From: Gonatopus flavifemur
Taxonomy: Eukaryota; Arthropoda; Insecta; Hymenoptera; Dryinidae
DNA: 64,000 nucleotides
Assembly: GCA_018340375.1 (NCBI GenBank)
Contig: JAFFJZ010000001.1
Span: forward strand, 67,820,001-67,884,000
Reading direction: 5' to 3'
Shown: positions 61,004 through 64,000 of the stretch, in pieces
Layout of the letters: every line of letters begins with the position of its first letter
How positions within the stretch are numbered: position 1 is the stretch's first letter
Translations under genes and position numbers: made by a program
The notes under the pieces: model-generated
What the model was told of the DNA's origin: nothing
Databases searched by the model: none
Seen by the model: only the letters and a program-made list of their open reading frames with translations

Positions 61004-61442
61004 CACAGAGAAAAATGAAGTTCGGAAATATAGTAATCTTTAATAGGAAATTTGAGAATATTTCTTAAGTTTGTGATAAAGACAAAACGGTTCACATCTT
61101 TGTTGAATTTTATTTCAAAGAGAATTAAAATTTATCAATATCTCATAGAAAAATAGAAGAAAATATGAACTTTCCAGAAGTGGCGCATGAAATTTTACAA
61201 AGTGGATGACGAAATTTCGAAATTTCATTAGTCATTTTGTAAAATTTCATGCGCGCCTCTTAGAAATTTTATATTTTTTGTGAGATATTGATAAATTTTC
61301 ATTCTTTTTCAAATAAAATTCAACAAAAATGTGAACCGTTTTATTTTTATTACGAACTTGAGAAATACCCTGAGATTTTAAGAAATATTCTCCAATTTTC
61401 TATTAAAAATTACTATACTTCCGAAGTGCATTTTTCTCCGTG
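61004..61442. mobile_element. Near-perfect 439-bp palindromic MITE, TA duplication
   Basis: The two halves, about 210 bp each, pair almost throughout. The ends are CACAGAGAAAAATG and CATTTTTCTCCGTG, with TA at 61002-61003 and 61443-61444. The centre is near 61220 (CGAAATTTCGAAATTTCG). Confidence 0.9.
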
Positions 61443-62018
61443 TACATTGCGAGTGAACCTCCGGGAACGTACACGTGCACGTACGTGCGTTAAAAATACA
61501 CAAAATTTTTCACTGTGTAGACGCATGATAAAAATGGGTTTTTCGTGATTTTCTTTATTACACTCACAAACATCTAATGATTTTACCATTTCTACACATA
61601 ATGAGTAAAACATTCAAGCATAAAAGAATATTCTTTTTCAAAGAAGAAACAAACAAAATGGCAGCTATAATGCAATCTAAATGAAGTCAGGTCGTGCTCG
61701 ACTTATTCACAAAAGGCATACATCGCAGCTCTCTGAATATTCATCTGAAACAGAAACCTAAAAACATGTCAATTATTACCCATATTTCTTTCAATGTAAA
61801 CCTCCAAAATTATAAAAAAGTCAAAAATTAACAATTTGGTATTGATTTAAAGGAAAGAAACAGTCGATTTTTGCGCGATTTGTTCAACCATTTTGTTTAA
61901 AAGAATTGTATTATCTAATGTAAATGTTGTAATTATGTAGGTAAAAATTGAAGAGAATGTTATTGATTATATGTACACGAAATTTCAACTCAATCAGATG
62001 GTTAGTTTTCGAGCTATG
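61443..62018. other. No gene recognised
   Basis: AT-rich; a GC-richer patch near 61450-61490 (ACGTACACGTGCACGTACG-like) is only simple alternating sequence. Confidence 0.35.
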
Positions 62019-62275
62019 CCCTGCTAAATTTTCCCAATAAAGAACGATACACAACGATACATTTTTTCTATAGTTTTCAATGAGGTTTCTGAATACGGAA
62101 TATTAACAGATAGAACTTGATCTCGTTCTTTATAGCATTCTATGAAATTAAACAGGATATACGGGGTTTTCAATAACGACATAACATGGTCAATTCTGTA
62201 TTCAGAAACCTCATTGAGCACTACAGAAAAAATGTATCGTTCTGTATCGTTCTTGATTGGGAAAATTTAGCAGGG
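62019..62275. mobile_element. Hairpin MITE, CCCTGCTAAATTTTCCCAAT ends
   Basis: The perfect 20-bp ends are followed by arms containing GAACGATACA and TCAATGAGGTTTCTGAATAC, inverted in the other half. 257 bp. Confidence 0.88.
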
Positions 62276-63809
62276 TGATTTATACCAATTACGAAAATGT
62301 AGTCTCGAGAAAAATGCATTTGAAAATAAAGTAGTAGGATAAGGGAATCTACTATTAATCGTGACTCACTTATCAATCTGCTACTCTAGGTCCATGTAAT
62401 AACCTTTCAGCTTCCTCAAATAGTTCATTTTCCATGCCACGAGCTTGCCGAGCTGTTTTAGACTCATTCAATGCGCGTTTCGTTCCGCCGCTCGGCTAAT
62501 ATTTTACATCGAGGCCCAATAACTATTTCTAATTCGTTGAATAAATGCATTATCGACCCACAGCCTTCATTACAAATTCCAGCAGTAAGAAAAGCCGCTA
62601 TTTCGACAATTTTTTAGGCCTAAATGCAGATATTTAGATGCCATGAGCCAGATCGTCGAATTAAAATTTTCGTTGGCTTTTCGAGTGTGTTCACCCAGAC
62701 ATCTTGTTAATAAATCATCACTTGAAACTTCTTTATAAATAGGTTCTATAATGAAGCATAGCTTTCGTTCTATTGAATTTTTTTGATTCCGGTTTATCGC
62801 ATTTCAAAGCTAAGGGTTCATACTAATGTTTAGAGCAAACAATGGATTTTTTTTTGGTTCTACACGTATTTCTCCCCTTAAAAGAAGACGTCAAAAATAC
62901 TTATATACGTTACATGAAAATTTATAATTAAAACCCTGTATCAAAGTCAAATTTCTTCGAGGAAGATTTTGAACCAGAAATGCATCAATTTGAGAACAAT
63001 ATAACCAAATATGTGATTTTTAATACGAAAACAAAATTCAACACAATGTTTCAGATGTTCTAACTATCAAATGCAATGAGTGAAATGATGATATTTCATT
63101 ATTTTTCTCTTTTTATTGAATTTGAAGGCGGTTTTTCGGCAGAAATGAACTTTGATGGAGTCGAAAAATTAGTTCATACTTCAGGGAGATTAATATCAAA
63201 CGTGAAATCCGAACAAGAACTGTATCTGGGAACTATTGAATTCGAGTGCCGGGTCTATCATTTGAGTTTTATTCGAAATCCATCTCAAGAATCGTAATTT
63301 ATGCGACGTTGGAAACCAAATTTTCATTCGAATCAGCGTTTTATTAACATTGAAAATTGTTTTTTTCTATTTTGTGAGACAGAAAAACTAACTTAAATTT
63401 TAATGGTTGAAAATTTCGCTCAGCAAGGATCGAATCCGGGTCCCGCGAGTGAGAAATTAAGCACTCATCACAGAACTATTTATTATAACTAGAGATCGGT
63501 TTATATGCAACGAAAAAAGTGTGAAATATGCGTGTAAATATGCAAGTATCTTCAAATATGCAGTAACAAATCAAAAGAACTTCAACAAGTTTTGACACAT
63601 GAAAAATTCAAAATATGGAAGTTGTGTATGGATTATCTTGGTTAAAAAATCCCACCAATTCCTATTGGAAGTGCAATACTCCGATTCGAACCTAATAGAT
63701 ATTAATCGGTGTTGACTGGGATTCTACACGTTCAACCGGAATGAATGAGGTTGTTTTTATCAGGGTACACTGAATGGTTGGAACATTTGTGGTCGCAATA
63801 ACTTGAAAT
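62276..63809. other. No gene recognised
   Basis: A plus-strand open frame (63076-63297) has no domain. On the minus strand near 63420-63460 a stretch (GGATTCGATCC with CGCGGGACC) resembles the 3' half of a tRNA, possibly a SINE remnant. Confidence 0.35.
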
Positions 63810-64000
63810 CTGGTTCGATTCAACAGGAAATGTGATTTTGATGTCCAGAAAAAGTGGTTGAAGCTGAAATTAACTATACATATTCTGGTTATCACACCGA
63901 GAAAGGAATCTGGTTTTTCTAACCTGAAAAATGTAGTTAATTTTTGCTCCAACCACTTTTTCTGGACATCACAATCACATTTTCTGGTAAATTGAACCAG
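63810..64000. mobile_element. Hairpin element ending at the window edge
   Basis: CTGGTTCGATTCAACAGGAA at 63810 returns inverted to base 64000 exactly; the arms also share GATGTCCAGAAAAAGTGGTT. The true element may run past the window. Confidence 0.8.

Noticed and set aside
63420..63465. tRNA-like 3' half on the minus strand
   Set aside because: Only the T-arm-like part is visible, with no matching 5' half or acceptor stem. Mentioned only as a possible SINE remnant.
1..64000. CRISPR arrays, operons, bacterial promoters or terminators
   Set aside because: The DNA is plainly eukaryotic (spliced genes). The regularly spaced repeats here are MITE interiors and a short tandem array, not CRISPR.

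Overview
This is AT-rich eukaryotic DNA. Its short introns, plexin, integrator and mitoribosomal gene set, insect-type mariner copy and dense load of small inverted-repeat elements point to an insect; a hymenopteran is plausible, but that is inference only. All gene names come from reading protein motifs by eye. No database was searched.

Gene part (1-36.2 kb). The window opens inside a plexin gene (+, probably PlexA) whose last five coding exons end at 5389. An AT-rich stretch (5.4-11.4 kb) with no recognisable gene follows, then a cluster of small hairpin elements (11.4-17.2 kb). A compact housekeeping block comes next: Ero1 (+, 18153-20667), Integrator subunit 12 (-, 23416-25551), NC2beta/Dr1 (+, 27724-28227), SMG9 (-, 29218-31423) and mitochondrial ribosomal protein S9 (+, 31940-36187, 3' exons not found). 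Ero1/INTS12 and NC2beta/SMG9 are convergent. INTS12/NC2beta and SMG9/mRpS9 are divergent. The block covers ER disulfide formation, snRNA processing, transcription repression, mRNA surveillance and mitochondrial translation, with no obvious shared pathway. Every exon junction given for these genes keeps the reading frame.

Mobile-element part (36.2-64 kb). I see no conserved gene here. The stretch is full of inverted-repeat elements, many nested. The centrepiece is 41.45-50.17 kb: one large imperfect inverted repeat, broken by a hAT-type element with an 8-bp target duplication, two further hairpins, and a dead mariner (DD34D) copy. The mariner itself contains two near-identical 1.1-kb elements in opposite orientation plus another 385-bp element. 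When the insertions are subtracted, the mariner comes to about 1.31 kb, the canonical length, which supports the reconstruction. Two weakly supported short genes lie on the minus strand (50.5-50.7 kb and 55.9-60.2 kb).

Across the window, at least nine elements with unrelated interiors share the terminal pattern CAC followed by a purine-rich GA/AA run, several with TA target duplications. This suggests that one source of transposase has mobilised many different interiors. There are also piggyBac-type (TTAA), hAT-type (8 bp) and Tc1-like (TA) non-autonomous elements.
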